Assembly: GCA_905250025.1 (NCBI GenBank)
Contig: CAJNOJ010000012.1
Location: forward strand, 62,001-126,000
From: Adineta ricciae
Taxonomy: Eukaryota; Rotifera; Eurotatoria; Adinetida; Adinetidae
Reading direction: 5' to 3'
DNA: 64,000 nt
The first letter of the stretch is position 1, and each line of letters begins with the position of its first letter. Below, one piece after another: positions 1-12,797 of this stretch. The translations under genes were made by a program, and so were the position numbers. The notes under the pieces are model-generated. The model had not been told where the DNA came from. It saw nothing but the letters and a program-made list of their open reading frames with translations, and searched no databases.

Positions 1-163
1 TACTCAAGCCATGATTACATCGTGTAAACGTATGGAAAAAGAAATTTCCGCCATGAAACACTGATCTAACATTCCGAGTTCAGTTTACATGACCGTGAAA
101 CGAAACCTGTCCATGATATTATGTTCTATTTGATCACAAGTGTTTCAAATCAATGCCATTCGG

Positions 164-2577
164 TTACGTATACAAATCTAGCTTATATTCATTCTTTCGA
201 CATTTAATGCACAAATATGTGATGAATTATTCAATCAACTTGACTAATATGATTATTACCTTCGATAAATAATTCATTCGGAGTACCCAGAATAAGGTTA
301 TCCAATCGTTGTGCTGCTGTTAGGTTAAGATTTTTTTGTGATGATGAAATAGATGATGAACGTTTCGACACAGATGTCAAATCATGATTCGATACATTCA
401 GTTGTGTTTTCGATCTAGATTGAAAATAATTTCCGCATGATACCATCGAATCCTGATGGAAACTTACTCGGAAAGTTTCGCTTCTTGTTCAGATTTTAAT
501 CTTTTCAAACGTTCATCTTCCTGTTCGCGTAGGATCTCTTGTTCTTGGATTTTCTTACGTATTGCGTAGGACGCACGGCGTGAAAAACGATGCGAAGCTT
601 TTCGTTCGAAATTTGTACCAGAATTGGCTAAATTGCCCAGCGCTGTTGTTTGACACTCCGTTCGACCGCTATTCCAAAATGTTTTCATTTTCTATTAAGC
701 ATTGCCGTCAAAATCTTACCTGAATCGAAATCGTGAACCCATTCGTGTAAAATTCGACTTCGCTCCTTGTTTCAATTTGTTTGCGGACGTTGTTCGAAAG
801 AAAATATGGTACTCCAAAGCGCATTTCCAGAAAAGTTTACATTGCTTTTCATCATGACAACGAAACAGAAAGACGAAATCACGCTGTAGGCGAGGATCAT
901 TGTCATCATCTTCGACAACAACGATAGTCAATTTATTTCGATTGAAATCTATTCGAGTAACTTTCGACCTAGGTAAAAAGAAAACTTCTGAAGTAAATAT
1001 CTTTCGAAAACAAAGGCGAGAAACTGACCAAACGAAGAGACCAATTTTAATCTTGTTTTCGAAGACAAGTATACCAGTTGGAGTTAGGCCAAGTTTATAT
1101 TCCAAATTATCCTTTCCCATCACGGTATGAAGATCAACGCCATACATTTCCAGCCAACGAGCTTTGTTCAGATACTGAATTTCACAGTCCGCAGGTGTCA
1201 AACCTCTACACCAACCACACGAAGATATCAATCCAAACACAATAGGTATTAAAATTTACTTGTAGGTCATCCATTTTTGTAAAACTTGTTCTTCAAACTC
1301 TGCTGTTTGTATATTATCAGGTAGAAAGTGAAATTCAGACACATTGGTAATTGAATGTTCCGCAGTTATATAATCGCCTAATTCAGCTGAAAATGAAAAT
1401 CGAATGAACATGTTATTATCATGTGTTTCATTAATTGAAGATGTTTCACCCGAGGAGAAAACATCTGTGTTGAATAAAAATGATTTTGTATCATTGCTAT
1501 TTACCTTGCATTGTCAATGCTGCTAGTTCAACGTCTGTTCCAAGTGGACATTCTAATCTTCCTGTTCGAATGTCATCTTTGAGTTGAAGTACAAATAAGT
1601 ACCTTTTTTTAGGAAGACAAACAAAAGAATACATGTTTGTTTCGCTTTTTTATTTTACCTTGTCAATTCATCGCGAAGATTTTGCGGATCGGAGGTATAA
1701 AATTTCACACGAAAGCGAAATGTATATGGTGGACCAACTACAAATCAGAACAATGAACTTGTTGTCATCCCATTCGAAAATGTACTCGTACCTTTACATT
1801 GTTTTTTTATCGATTTGGTCGGATCAAGCCATTGCTAGGTTACACACAAGGTTAACATATAAGCATACCGATCCTAATGGCACTTACTTTGACATTATGT
1901 GTGTCAATGAACTGAAGTCCAAAATAATCAGGTTCAACAAGTTTTCGATGAGCGATGATTTTCTCGTAGAGATTTTTACCGAGAGCTTTTCGCTAAAAAA
2001 TCACGTCATTTCAGTTTGCATGGTTTCATATGAAACTGTCTGTCAATTCATCTCATTCTATCCACGCCTTCGCGGCTATTGTCACGAAATCAATTCATTT
2101 TTATGTATGTAGAAGAATTGATTTGATCATATGAGACAAAAGAACATGTCAGATTAGTCAGCATACTGCCATGAATATAAGAGTATATGCTTAGACTGAA
2201 TAAATAAGGTCAGATCAATAGTTGATAAAATCTAACAGCTGACACATGCCTAGGCATGTTTATAACAATATGTCTATTCAGGTCAACGTTATTAGTTGAG
2301 TTCAATATTTATCGATGAAATCATCGATTTTCGTCTATGAATATGCTTAACTTACATCTACTTCAAAATTCACTTCTTCACCATCGAGAAATATGATTGT
2401 ACAAACGAGACCGTGCTTAATAGGCGCGGTCACTTGAGATTTATCAGTTGAATGAATTTTTCCATTGGAGAGAATTTTTCCATTGGAATGAGGATGGATT
2501 CGATCATCAGTTAATGTAAGATTCGGTGTTTTGGGTTGACGACGACTGAAAAAACGAATAAACCGAGACGCCGCCAT
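164..2577 (-). CDS. FERM-domain protein of the EPB41L4/EPB41L5 (Yurt) type
   Basis: Membrane-cytoskeleton linker of the band 4.1 superfamily; relatives act at the epithelial cortex and bind Crumbs-type tails. Seen on the minus strand as at least seven exons. Exon 1 (2577 to about 2355) starts [13 protein letters not shown] and holds the start of the F1 lobe ([16 protein letters not shown]). Later exons encode [70 protein letters not shown] and, near 1240-720, [34 protein letters not shown] and GSRFRFR, which is F3. The 688-464 exon is the FERM-adjacent region ([12 protein letters not shown]). The last exons look unstructured; a splice near 262 to about 180 would give a stop at 164, but that end is uncertain. 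The protein would be much shorter C-terminally than vertebrate EPB41L5. The ATG at 2577 is preferred over an in-frame upstream hydrophobic leader. Confidence 0.85.
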
Positions 2578-4015
2578 AAACAATCGGCCATGTACAAGCA
2601 CGCTCAATATGTATATGTATAATAATAGTAATAATAATAACAATCTAAAGGGAGAGACGAAACAATGACGCGATCATTGAGTCTAGTAATGCGGAGTTCA
2701 ACATGCTGTTCATCGGTCAATCATAGACGATAAAGAGAACTGAGCAGAGAGGAGAAAAAGAAATGAGATGATGGTAGTATAGTTAAGAGAAAGAAAGAAA
2801 AAGGTGAAGAGACAGATGCCAAGTTAACGATCTCGAATATATCTATTTTATCTCAATACAAAAGAGCTTATTGATGATGGGGTATCTGAAATTGGTGACT
2901 GTTTACTTCTATGTCCCCTTTTTTTGCTCCTATAGGTCAACTCGTATTCTTTTTATGTTCTGACTTTGTTGTCGAAGATCGGATACTAAAGGATTATATC
3001 ATACAAACATTCATACACATACTCATTAGCTCCTCATGTCTGTATTTTATCAAAGAAGATGAAAATATCTTAGTTTTCCGTTGCGTACATACTGAGCACG
3101 CAGAGAGTAACAGCTGTCGTTAATACAAACATATGAATGAGTTACCGATCTATCTATTTACCAAAGGAAGACGAATAGATGAGGATTTCTGGTTCGAATT
3201 TTGTTGAATTTGATAAAAAAAAAAAAGAAAAGAAAACTCAATGTGCAACGGTAGTCAATGAAATGAACTAATCAGTAAATATCTATCGTATTATTATGAT
3301 TAATTCAAAGGTTAGGATGATACAATGTTGTTCTTTTCTTCGATGAACAGTGATAACGAAGAACAGATCTGTATGATCATTTGATCAATATCGAAGAGAA
3401 CAAATAAATAGATAGATGTCGAAGAAACAAAGAGAGAAAGAGAACGAACGAACGAACATACTCTACCTCTCTTTATCAATGGTCATTCGAATGGTCAAAT
3501 GAATCATTCAAATGGACAATTAGTCATCTAGCGACATCCAGGTTTGAAAGACAAATGGTTCATAAGCTGTCACATATGTCTGAGAAAGAAGTTTAGCAAA
3601 TAGGATCAATACTTTTCCATTGATAGATTTACACTGTTGTGATTGCAACACTTGTTTTCTGTTGTTAATAACGTCGTGTTTATTTCACACATGAATAACT
3701 GAAATTTATTATCGGATGATGGAGTCCAAGGCGCCTATAACAGTTATTTTAAGATATAGAACAAACAATTTCATGGTTGTTGTTAAATGATTCATTTGCA
3801 TTTCTGTCTCTACTACTCGTTGCCCTTTGTTTTGCACTTGAAATTTAGAAACATCACAAGATATTTATTTGAAATACATTCTATAAACAACGACGAGAAC
3901 GAGCTTTGTAGCCAACGTCGAGTAAACAACAAATTCAAATAAAAAAAGCACTACTAAACGATAAGGAAAAGGTTGTGTCAACGACGAGTATGAGCTGCTT
4001 GTTTAGTATGGCACT
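2578..4015. other. intergenic gap with no recognised gene
   Basis: About 1.4 kb between the FERM gene start and the 3' end of the EF-hand gene. It is AT-rich, purine-rich on the plus strand around 2650-2860 and 3420-3460, with a short GAAC tandem repeat near 3442-3458. Open frames here are short and have no domain-like composition. It probably contains the FERM gene promoter. Confidence 0.5.
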
Positions 4016-4944
4016 TTAGAGAACAGCACGATCGATGTGATTCTTGTAATCATCGGAAGTGGTGACATATTCGACGAATTTTTCTTGTGGAACACTAGAA
4101 AGAAAGATTTCGATAAATAGAAGAAGCATGTAGGTTATAACAAACCGGCCAGTGCCATCATCGAGTTTCGTCCAATGTTGTTCCCAAGTTGTTGTCACTG
4201 GTTTAGTTCCGTCAGCTGGTGTTGTTGTTGTTGTTGAAGTCGTTTTTGCTGTGTCTTGCAAACTTGAAAAAGGAATGACGTTCGTGTTGAGTAAACAATT
4301 AATCAGAAGAAAAGATTTTCTTACGTGTAATAACGATTCAAATGATTGAGTACATCTTCACCCTGTTCACGAGTAATGTAACCTAGAAGAATAAAAAGAA
4401 AGTTTTGTGAGTATGATTTAGTTGTCAAATGCTATTCGTTTTTACCTGGTGTTGGATTATTATGATCTAAAATGTAACTAAATCGATCACGAGTTGTTAC
4501 AGCGTTGTTTGATTCATTTCGGCTGAGTAATAAATATGCATTTACAAATTCTAGAAGATTAAAAATGAAAAATTTCTTCAAAAGAAGAAGCACACTACCT
4601 TCGAATGTCAATTTGCCTGTTCCATCAGCATCGAATGCTTTGAAAACTCGATCGGAAATTTTGTCTAAATCATGATCGGTGATGACTGCTGGCACGCTTG
4701 GACCGGTTTTCGCATTGATGTATAATTCTTTATACAAACGACGGAATTCCTTCTTGTCCATGCGATTATCTTTTCCAGTTGTAGCAACGAATTCTTGGTA
4801 GAGTCGTTCAACAGTTGCACGTGGAATACCTAAACATCTTTCCGTACAAACTAAATCATCGCGTAAGTCTTATTTACCAGTAACATTGCTGAATCGATCT
4901 AAATCCCATTGATTAAATGTAGTTTTCGAATGACTTTTACCCAT
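4016..4944 (-). CDS. N-myristoylated EF-hand protein, divergent neuronal calcium sensor-like
   Basis: Six exons on the minus strand: 4944-4879, 4829-4599, about 4551-4444, 4383-4325, 4262-4144 and 4095-4016, giving roughly 220 residues. The start MGKSHSK fits the N-myristoylation signal of neuronal calcium sensors. The first EF-hand half is helix-only (IPRATVERLYQEF, KEFRRLYKELY). One loop is canonical (DADGTGKLTFEE, about residue 75). The next (DHNNPTPGYITRE) has a two-residue insertion and the last (LDDGTGRFSVPQ) lacks the acidic residues at positions 1 and 12. A Thr/Pro-rich insertion precedes it. Family members are calcium-dependent membrane switches. With one intact loop, calcium binding may be weak; that is inference. 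It may instead be a lineage-specific EF-hand protein. Confidence 0.75.
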
Positions 4945-5557
4945 TTTGATATGAAGAGTTTCGAATGAATGAGAATGTAAGAATAATGAGACTTTGATGC
5001 GCACGTCGTGTATATAAATATGGAAAGGTTGATCGGTTGACTCTCTTTTCTCTTCTAGTTTCTTCCAGAACAAAGTTTATTAAGAAAAAAAGGTGTAGAA
5101 AGAATAAAGTACACCCGTTGACAGAACTGACGGTTTTTACTCGATGGTTTCTTTTTTTTTACTTCTTTGATAACAAGATAGAGATAAAATGGAAACGATA
5201 CTCGTTCTTTTCAACCTTGTAGACACGCGCACGTTGTCAGCCATGAGACATTCTTAGTGAAAGTTCACAAATGAACACACAGTGCGCGTCAGATTTATGT
5301 AATCGAAATGAAGACTGGTTACGAAATAGAAACGTTATCAACTGTTCATTTTATTTCATTCGCTTCCTAAATAAAATGAAGAAGAACGAACTGGTTATAG
5401 CTAAACGTGACTTCGGTATAGGACAAAGGAATAGTGCAAAATGGGTCCATTGTTTTGAATCACGTTCAAAATAGATACATGTATTTACGTCATCGAACTA
5501 CATAATCTTTTCTTCATCTTCTCTGTACTGATTCATTATGTGAACATTTATTCGAAC
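4945..5557. promoter_or_regulatory. divergent intergenic region, presumed promoter
   Basis: About 610 bases separate the start of the minus-strand EF-hand gene from the start of the plus-strand EB-module gene. Open frames in it lack any recognisable domain. No specific promoter element is asserted; the role is inferred from the head-to-head arrangement. Confidence 0.4.
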
Positions 5558-7087
5558 ATGTGGCTTGTTTTATTATTATTAATCAATTCTCTTCTAGCGA
5601 AAGCATTTCCTTACACATGTCGAACGAATGTCGATTGTATGAATATTCTCATGAATTCCCTATGCCACAATTCGAAGTGTGTATGTCGGAAGGGATACAA
5701 GTGGGATGAACTATTCGAGTGTACGATTGAAAAACGTTATCGTCGACAAATTGATTTTGGTAAATTGAGAAAGACGATGATTTTTGTTGTTGTGTTGTAG
5801 GTAGATTTTCATAAGTTTAGGAATTCGAATGTTAGGAGAAGAATGCGAATCGAATGATGAATGTCGTCGAACGCCTGTTGATGGTGCTAAAATTTGTTTA
5901 CTAAGTCAATGTCAATGTTCACCTGGACATGTACCGATCGATGCGTATCGCTGTATTCGAGATTTCGGTGAGTAGACAGTGTCGGTAGAACTTTTCTTTG
6001 AAAGATGATCTTTTTTTGTATTTTAGAACAATTATCATCAAATACACGAAGAGTGAAGTCATATGATCGAGAAGAACCTCCTGGCTACGGTTCGATATGT
6101 GTCACAAACAAAGATTGTCAACATTCAACGGTTCAACTGGAATGTCTTCGTGGTTCTTGTGTATGTTTGGAAGGGTATGTTCCTTTAGGAAAATATTTAT
6201 GCTACAATATTCGTGGAGGAGGTAAGTGAACTTTTCGTGAGCTTTCTTCTTAATTGTTAACATTTTGTATGAAAGGTGCGCCGATCATCGAAAGTACAAC
6301 CATCGATTCGTTATTGACAACAACCATACCTATCATTGATTCATCAGCAGATGAAATCGTTCGATCACTAGGTAAATTAGGCACAACATGTACAAATGAT
6401 TATTATTGTCGACAATCAGTTACTCATTCACATTGTTACAATGGACAATGTTCATGTATTGAAGGTTACATATCGTTCGATCTTTACACGTGCAGTCAAG
6501 GTATACGAAGTAACATGGTTTCGCAGGAGATCTCATTCTGATCTATTGCTAGATACGAACCAAGAACGAACGGTGAGTTCGACAAGTTATAAAAGTTTAC
6601 TGGGTGGAGCATGTCATACGAATCGAAATTGTCAAACTGCAGAAGCTATCTGTTTGAATAATATTTGCACTTGTCCGAATAATTATTTTCCTATCGATGA
6701 TTGGAATTGTTTAAGCGATTCAGGTATGAATGAAACACGATGATGTCAATCTACTTCGATCTCGTCTTAGATACTCCCAATGGCAAAGTAACCGAGTCGA
6801 AGAGTAAAACATCGTCAACGACAACTACAACAGTGGCAACTACGACTACAACCGTATTTCTTTGGTGGCCATGGTCACCACCCTCGACCACTCGTGAATC
6901 TATCATTGATTCTAAGGATACATTTCCTTTTCGTTGTATTCTACATCGACAATGTATTAGCATGGACGCCAATTCTCATTGTACATCATTTGGCAAATGT
7001 GTATGCAACCTGGGTTATGGATTAGAAACGAAAGATAACGAACAAAAATGCGTTCGGAAACTACTTGAAATCGATGAGTGTGACTGA
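5558..7087 (+). CDS. secreted protein with six EB-like cysteine modules
   Basis: Extracellular protein of unknown role. The ATG at 5558 opens a signal peptide (MWLVLLLLINSLLAKA). Six modules follow, each essentially one exon, with the spacing C-x4-C ... C-x4/5-C-x-C-x2-GY/HVP ... C seen in nematode and insect EB domains: CRTNVDC, CESNDEC, CVTNKDC, CTNDYYC, CHTNRNC and CILHRQC as module openings. A Ser/Thr-rich linker with runs of threonine (about 6790-6890) separates modules five and six and is a likely site of O-glycosylation. Introns are about 50-60 bases. The stop is at 7085-7087. No transmembrane segment is seen after the signal peptide. Function is not assigned; EB modules occur in receptors and matrix proteins. 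Confidence 0.75.
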
Positions 7088-7599
7088 ATGACATTCCATA
7101 AGAATTCTAGCTTTTTCGTTTTCTCTCCTTTGCCGGTACATTTATATATTTCTTGACTTTAGAACGCACTAGATACAAAATACTCTGGTTTATGCTTATT
7201 TCAGTTATAATTGTCTCTTAGATTGATGCTCTTCGAGTTCTTTTCATGAAAGAAGAGCAATAATCAGCTGATTTAGGCATTTTCGTCGCTATGTTCTTGC
7301 CAATTAATATAATCTTTAACAACTTGTGACATTGACATTTGAAGTGTAGCACGAAATGTCCGCTTATCAAAGACGTCATCGCGTTTCTATTGGTTGTCAT
7401 CTAACTAAGATAATAATGTATTTATCTCCATGATCGATTGTTCGTCTTAATAAGAGATAAGTAAATTCATTTCTGGATTAGATCCATTTCAACATTTCTT
7501 TCATGCAGACCTCATAGTACCCGTGAAATAAATGAACTTTTCTCTTTATATCACTTCAATAGATCAGAATAATTCTAATAGTTAATTGCATACTTTTCA

Positions 7600-8090
7600 T
7601 TCATGATTTCGAAAATCCATCAAAGTAATCGACGAGAATCTATAGAATGTCTGAGTTGTTCGAATTTCAATGTCCTAAAAGAACAAAACAGTCAATTGGG
7701 TTATTGATGCGTTCTTCACCTCGATTGATATTCTCTTTCAACCAAACATCAGCATATTTGTTATAAAATGTTATGGATTGTGCTATGTAGGAAATGACAT
7801 AACCTTTTCATCAACTTCTACTTGTCTCAACTCGAGCGACAGTATTGTTGACAGTTTTTCTTGAAGGAAATAAAAGTCAACGCGAATTATTCTCATTCAA
7901 CTTGTAGACTAATCGATACTAGATTGAATTTTTGCTTCGACACTCGACAGACCTTTCGGTGTTGACAACTATCAATGTTTATTTCATAAACTTCATGGAA
8001 ATATTGACTAGACAACGTCTGCTGAAACTTGATTATCTTTTTCGAAATGGATAAGATCAAAAGCCAGATGTTATTTATGCTACTCGCCAT
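7600..8090 (-). CDS. possible small multi-exon gene, unrecognised
   Basis: Minus-strand pieces look coding but could not be joined confidently. From an ATG at 8090 the frame reads MASSINNIWLLILSISKK and stays open to about 7893. Two later stretches have splice-like borders: one reading EKLSTILSLELRQVEVDEK before a GTTATG donor (near 7800), and one after a CTACATAG acceptor reading FYNKYADVWLKENINR (near 7790-7710). A last piece after TTCTTTTAG reads DIEIRTTQTFYRFSSITL and reaches a stop near 7605. Charged and helical, no domain recognised. It may be a real short gene or a decayed one. Confidence 0.25.
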
Positions 8091-8642
8091 GATGAATGCT
8101 TCAGGCTGACGAGATCAATTGAACATAAAATGTTATCAATCAAAACTGGTCGACTATTATCACAAAAACAATAACAATAATAATGTCTACAGTGTATCAT
8201 AAATATACGAGATAATTGATGGCATGTACTTATTGCCGTTTAATATAAACGGAACTTATCAATATCCGACGGGCGAAAGTCGACTAGGTATATTGAGGAA
8301 AAACAAACAAACAAACATGGATTTGAAATCTAGTCTAATTGAGTATTGACGAGAGAGATGCAGTGATGTTTTTACCAGTAAACTGCTACGAATGTTAATC
8401 ATATGAAACATGTTGTTATCATTATGTAAACGAGATTAACACCTTGAATTTGTCATATAAAACTGGCAAACGTTTATAGGAATCACATGGCTTCCGAGTA
8501 TGTCTTTCTTTTTCTCGTTTCTGGTCTTGTTTTTCATAAGCTTTCTACATTCCTCTTTCTTCGAACTTAATAATACTACTATCACAGAACATACAGTGCC
8601 GTTTTTGCATTTCATCCGCCGAAAAGAGGTAATCAGCCGATG

Positions 8643-8661
8643 TATATATATATATATATAT
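8643..8661. repeat. (TA)n microsatellite
   Basis: A run of about nine TA dinucleotides, visible directly. Confidence 0.85.
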
Positions 8662-9916
8662 CGGTAAAGAGAAAAGGCAGCTACGATGTATTCTGCGAGA
8701 TGTTTCTCGTCGACGAACAGACAATAGATTTGCAGACATTGCTAGTTGAAGAAAGAAGATAGCCAAGTAAATATCTGCATGAAATAATAAATATTTGTAT
8801 TTCCAATTCTTTTCTTCTTCTCTTCTCTCCACCTCCCTTTCTTCTGTTTTCCACTGAAGCAAATGATAACAAGGTTTTTCTTTCTTTTCTAGGTCGCATG
8901 GCATTTTGATTCTTCGTATTTTGGGTTTTGCCTTTCCATTACCTTCGAATATCTTTTGTTTGTGATAAAATGAAAACGATTAGTCTTCCACGATCTTCCC
9001 GGTAGGTACAGATTTTGTCTACTCGGCATCCGCATTTTCGCCTCAAACCGACACTTTGTTTGTACAGGTGATTTCGGATCCTAGCTATGCGATATAGCAA
9101 TCGTGTATAAATGATCTGAGAATGAATTTATTGGATAAATTGAAAAGAACAATATACAAATTTGCTCGAAGCAAGACTGATATGGAATGCCAATCTAATT
9201 ACTGAAGGGTGAACAGATAAACAGAGAGAGATAACTTGATAGATGAGATCTTTACAGGCGACTAGTAAGGCAAGAGGAAAACTTCGAAATTATCATCGAT
9301 GTTTATTTTTGGATAATAACTAATAAATCGAGATAATTTGATGCTTTCTCGTTTCATATGTCGAATGAAAAAACGATGAGAGGAAGAAGCTTTTTCTAAT
9401 GCTTTGTAAGTTTATATTTAATTAGTTCGGCGCATTTGCTCGGATTGAAACATGCAAGAACGGTATTAGCCGATTTTTTGCACGAAACATCTTACCAACT
9501 CTTATGTGCGAGTTGTCTTCTTAGTTTGTTCAGTGAAATTGAGCTTTGCGTGCTTTGATTGTTATCACGCTATTACTCAGTCTCGTTAGCAAGGTGTGTT
9601 CTTCTATTGGAGATGTCTGTTTCATAGTTCTTATTAGTACAGTTAAGTTCTAATGTCTGCCTTCGCGAAAATCTTCTTCGTAAACGTTAAGATTAAGTCG
9701 AAATCCTTGTAATAAATGCACGAGCAATCATTGGAAAGCAAAGCTTATATCATGAAAGAGAACTCGATGCGCTTGAGCAAATGTATTATACTGAATTAAT
9801 GAAAGAAAAACATTGTCGTGTTAATAATGAAAAAATTTTTCTACGAACGAATCAAAGAGAATTGTCTCATCTCTTGTGTTTTTACTCGTAGTTAATTGTC
9901 GAGAAAAGTATCTCTG

Positions 9917-12079
9917 ATGATCAGTGCAATGGATACGAATAGAATCGGCAACGGTGGAATCTACAAGCCAACAATTTTAACCGATGCTGTGCCATCGTCT
10001 TCGTCAACAATCGGACATTTTATAAATTGTTCTCTTGACGATTATCAACCTTCCTCAGCTCGTGACAGTGGCTGTTATTCATCAGCAGCCGATGAATTGC
10101 ATTCAATGCAGCCGCATTTATCAAGTCCGAATACGCACACTAAACATCACCATCACCATCAAGCGAAATACAAGAAAACAGTGCAACAGCTCGACGACAA
10201 AACTGAACAAGGAAAATCATCGAAGAATGAACCGTTTGATAAAGTTATTATTAACGTCAGCGGATTACGTTTCGAAACACGAGCATCTACGTTGCAACGG
10301 TATCCACATACATTACTTGGTGACAAACAACGTCGTGGACATTTTTTCGACTATATGAATAATGAATATTTTTTCGAACGACATCGTTCATCATTCGAAG
10401 CTGTTCTGTATTTCTATCAAAGTCATGGACGTTTAACTCGACCCGAGAATATTCCTGCGGAAATCTTCCTAGAAGAAATCAAGTTTTTCGATCTTGGTAA
10501 CGTTCATTAAAAAGATAATGACATACTCATGCTCATCTCTTCTTTCTTTTTAGGCGAAGAAGTACTCAAGCGTTATCGGAAACAGGAAGGTTATGTAGAA
10601 GAAATACCTGTTCAACGACCTGTTAACGAACTCCAACGTAAAATTTGGGAAATCTTCGAATGTCCGGAATCATCGAACATAGCTCGTGTAGTGGCTATTA
10701 TTTCGATCATTATGATTATTATATCAATTGCATCGTTCATTATCGAAACTCTCCCGTTCATACGTAATGAACCCCCATTATCGTTTGAATCAAATGTAAA
10801 CGGTACTGAACGATATAATTCTTTGTCAGTGCATAGTGAAACACGATTTTCTTGGATATTTTTTGTACTTGAAACCATCTGTGTCACCTGGTTCTTGTTC
10901 GAACTTTTAAGTCGATTCTTCGTTGCACCGTCCAAATTTAACTTTATTAAAAATGGTCCCAATATCATCGATGTCGTCTCAATTATCCCGTATTTTATAC
11001 AACTAATCGGCAACATTTATCAGAAAAAAGATAGCAATGTATCGGGATTTTCCTCGACATTGACTGTTCTTCGAATAGTTCGACTTGTGCGTGTCTTCCG
11101 AATATTTAAACTATCAAGACACTTTAAGGTATGCCTGATTATCACGAAACTATTTTCATAGGAGCGTACGGGTGATTTGACACACGCAGATTCGATTTAT
11201 CTTATCAAGAAAAGAACAACAAAAGAGTTAATTAATAACGCAGTTGCTATTTTGCATTGATATTAGCTGATGAATACATTGTCTTTTCTGTAGGGTCTAC
11301 AAGTTCTTGCCTTGACATTTGTGGCGTCATGGAAAGAATTGTTGCTATTAATGTTCTTTCTTTTCATCATTGTTATCGTCTTCTCATCGTTTATGTATTT
11401 TGTCGAAGCGGATTATTCAAATATATCTCCAGCGAAACCGACCACTCATCCATCTTCGACTTCATTTTCGTGTCCTCCACTTGCGAATTGTCTTTCAACA
11501 TTAGAACAAAATCATGCGACGACACAAACCAACAATCAATTTGCATCCATTCCTGATTCATTCTGGTTTTCAATCATAACAATGACAACTGTAGGCTATG
11601 GAGATTATGTACCACGTACGACACTAGGCAAAGTTATCGGTGCTGCTTGTGCTATAACAGGTGTATTGACGATTGCTTTGCCCGTGCCAATCATAGTATC
11701 GAATTTTACGTATTTTTATCAACGACAAATGGAAGATAATGAACGACAGTATCAAGCGAGACAGAAAGCACAAGCAGCAAACCAATTAACATCAGACAAA
11801 CGTCAGCTCTATTTGCTGAATGAAAAAGATCGAGGACCTGAATGTAATGAATGGGAAACGTCATTAAATGAACCGGATTATTCCGATTATCGTGAAATAA
11901 CACATGCTGTCACGAAGAAATTGGTACATAATGCCTATTTCAAAGCGTTTCGAGGTTCAAAGAAAATCTCTCCGACAATGCGAAATCAAAAACTACCAAC
12001 AACAAATGCGCCGTATCAAATGAATCATCGAATTTATCAAATAGCTGACGATAAGCATGAAACTGATACTCTCTGTTGA
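9917..12079 (+). CDS. voltage-gated potassium channel alpha subunit, Kv1/Shaker type
   Basis: Three exons, 9917-10496, 10554-11128 and 11294-12079, keep frame exactly and give 646 residues. The T1 tetramerisation domain lies near residues 105-195 ([19 protein letters not shown]-like, FFDRH-like region [18 protein letters not shown]). S1 is near 225 ([14 protein letters not shown]). S4 ([18 protein letters not shown]) ends at the exon 2/3 boundary and carries the regular basic residues of a voltage sensor. The pore helix and filter read [16 protein letters not shown] (about 482-487), followed by S6 with the PVP hinge ([11 protein letters not shown]). The N-terminus has a histidine run and Ser-rich stretch; the C-terminus ends DTLC, not a classic PDZ ligand. 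It conducts outward K+ current in excitable membranes. A closer upstream ATG is absent; an extra 5' exon is possible. Confidence 0.95.
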
Positions 12080-12797
12080 ATCTGTATATTTTCTGTGGCA
12101 AACTACGCAAATGATTCGTCGTTGTTCGATTGTCCATATATGTACACATGAATCAAACACAAACGACGACGACGACGGTATCTGACTGTGTAACGTTTTC
12201 CGTTCGTGATTCTTGTTTCTATAAAACAATGTGAGCTTTCTTTCTCTCTTCTTAACGAACTATCCCGATGATTGAATGAACACATATTTATGTAGGATGT
12301 AATTTATTGGTAATAAAAACTGATCTCTGTGTACGGTTTTCTAATTACATCATATATGATTTTTTCATGCTTAGGTCACCATGATAAATATACTGGTTCA
12401 TACCCAATACATTGGATCCATTCAATCGTGAACAAATTTCGAACAGCTGTAATGTGTACAATAATTGTTTTTGCTGCATGACATTCTGCGATGTGGACGG
12501 ATAGATGTCACTCGAGTCATGAAACTATGTAGAACATTTTTACCCTCATCACTTGGTAACGCTCCCTTTTTGCGCATCGTTGATGGTAACACACGTATTC
12601 AATAGGTAGAATAATTTGGTTTGCAAGACTTATAATACAATTGCTTTATTTACTCGTTTCTCGTTTTGTCACATTCCTTGATGAACTAGCGAATCTCTTC
12701 GCATTCGGTTTTGTTTTTCTTAAACAGATTTTATTTTTTTCTAATTCGATCAATTCTACATCTATTCAAGTGGATAGTTTTTATTTCATATCTTAAC
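12080..12797. other. intergenic region between channel and kinesin genes
   Basis: About 720 bases. A CGACGACGACGA-type stretch lies near 12164-12178 in the likely channel 3' untranslated region, and AATAAAAAC at about 12310 may serve as a polyadenylation signal. No further gene is seen. Confidence 0.4.

Larger units (their letters stand above)
7088..9916. other. gene-poor gap before the potassium channel
   Basis: About 2.8 kb with no firmly recognised gene apart from the possible minus-strand exons listed separately at 7600-8090. It includes a TA dinucleotide run at about 8643-8661 and pyrimidine-rich stretches. Several short open frames near 8545-8904 are low-complexity and unconvincing. 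The proximal part presumably holds the promoter and 5' untranslated exon of the channel gene; an acceptor-like CTCGTAG ends at 9891. Confidence 0.4.

Noticed and set aside
1633-2112. Plus-strand open frame of 159 codons
   Set aside because: It is antisense to FERM exons on the minus strand, which match the family exactly in several places.
8545-8904. Minus-strand frame of 119 codons
   Set aside because: Low-complexity, contains the TA microsatellite and a purine tract, no recognisable protein character.
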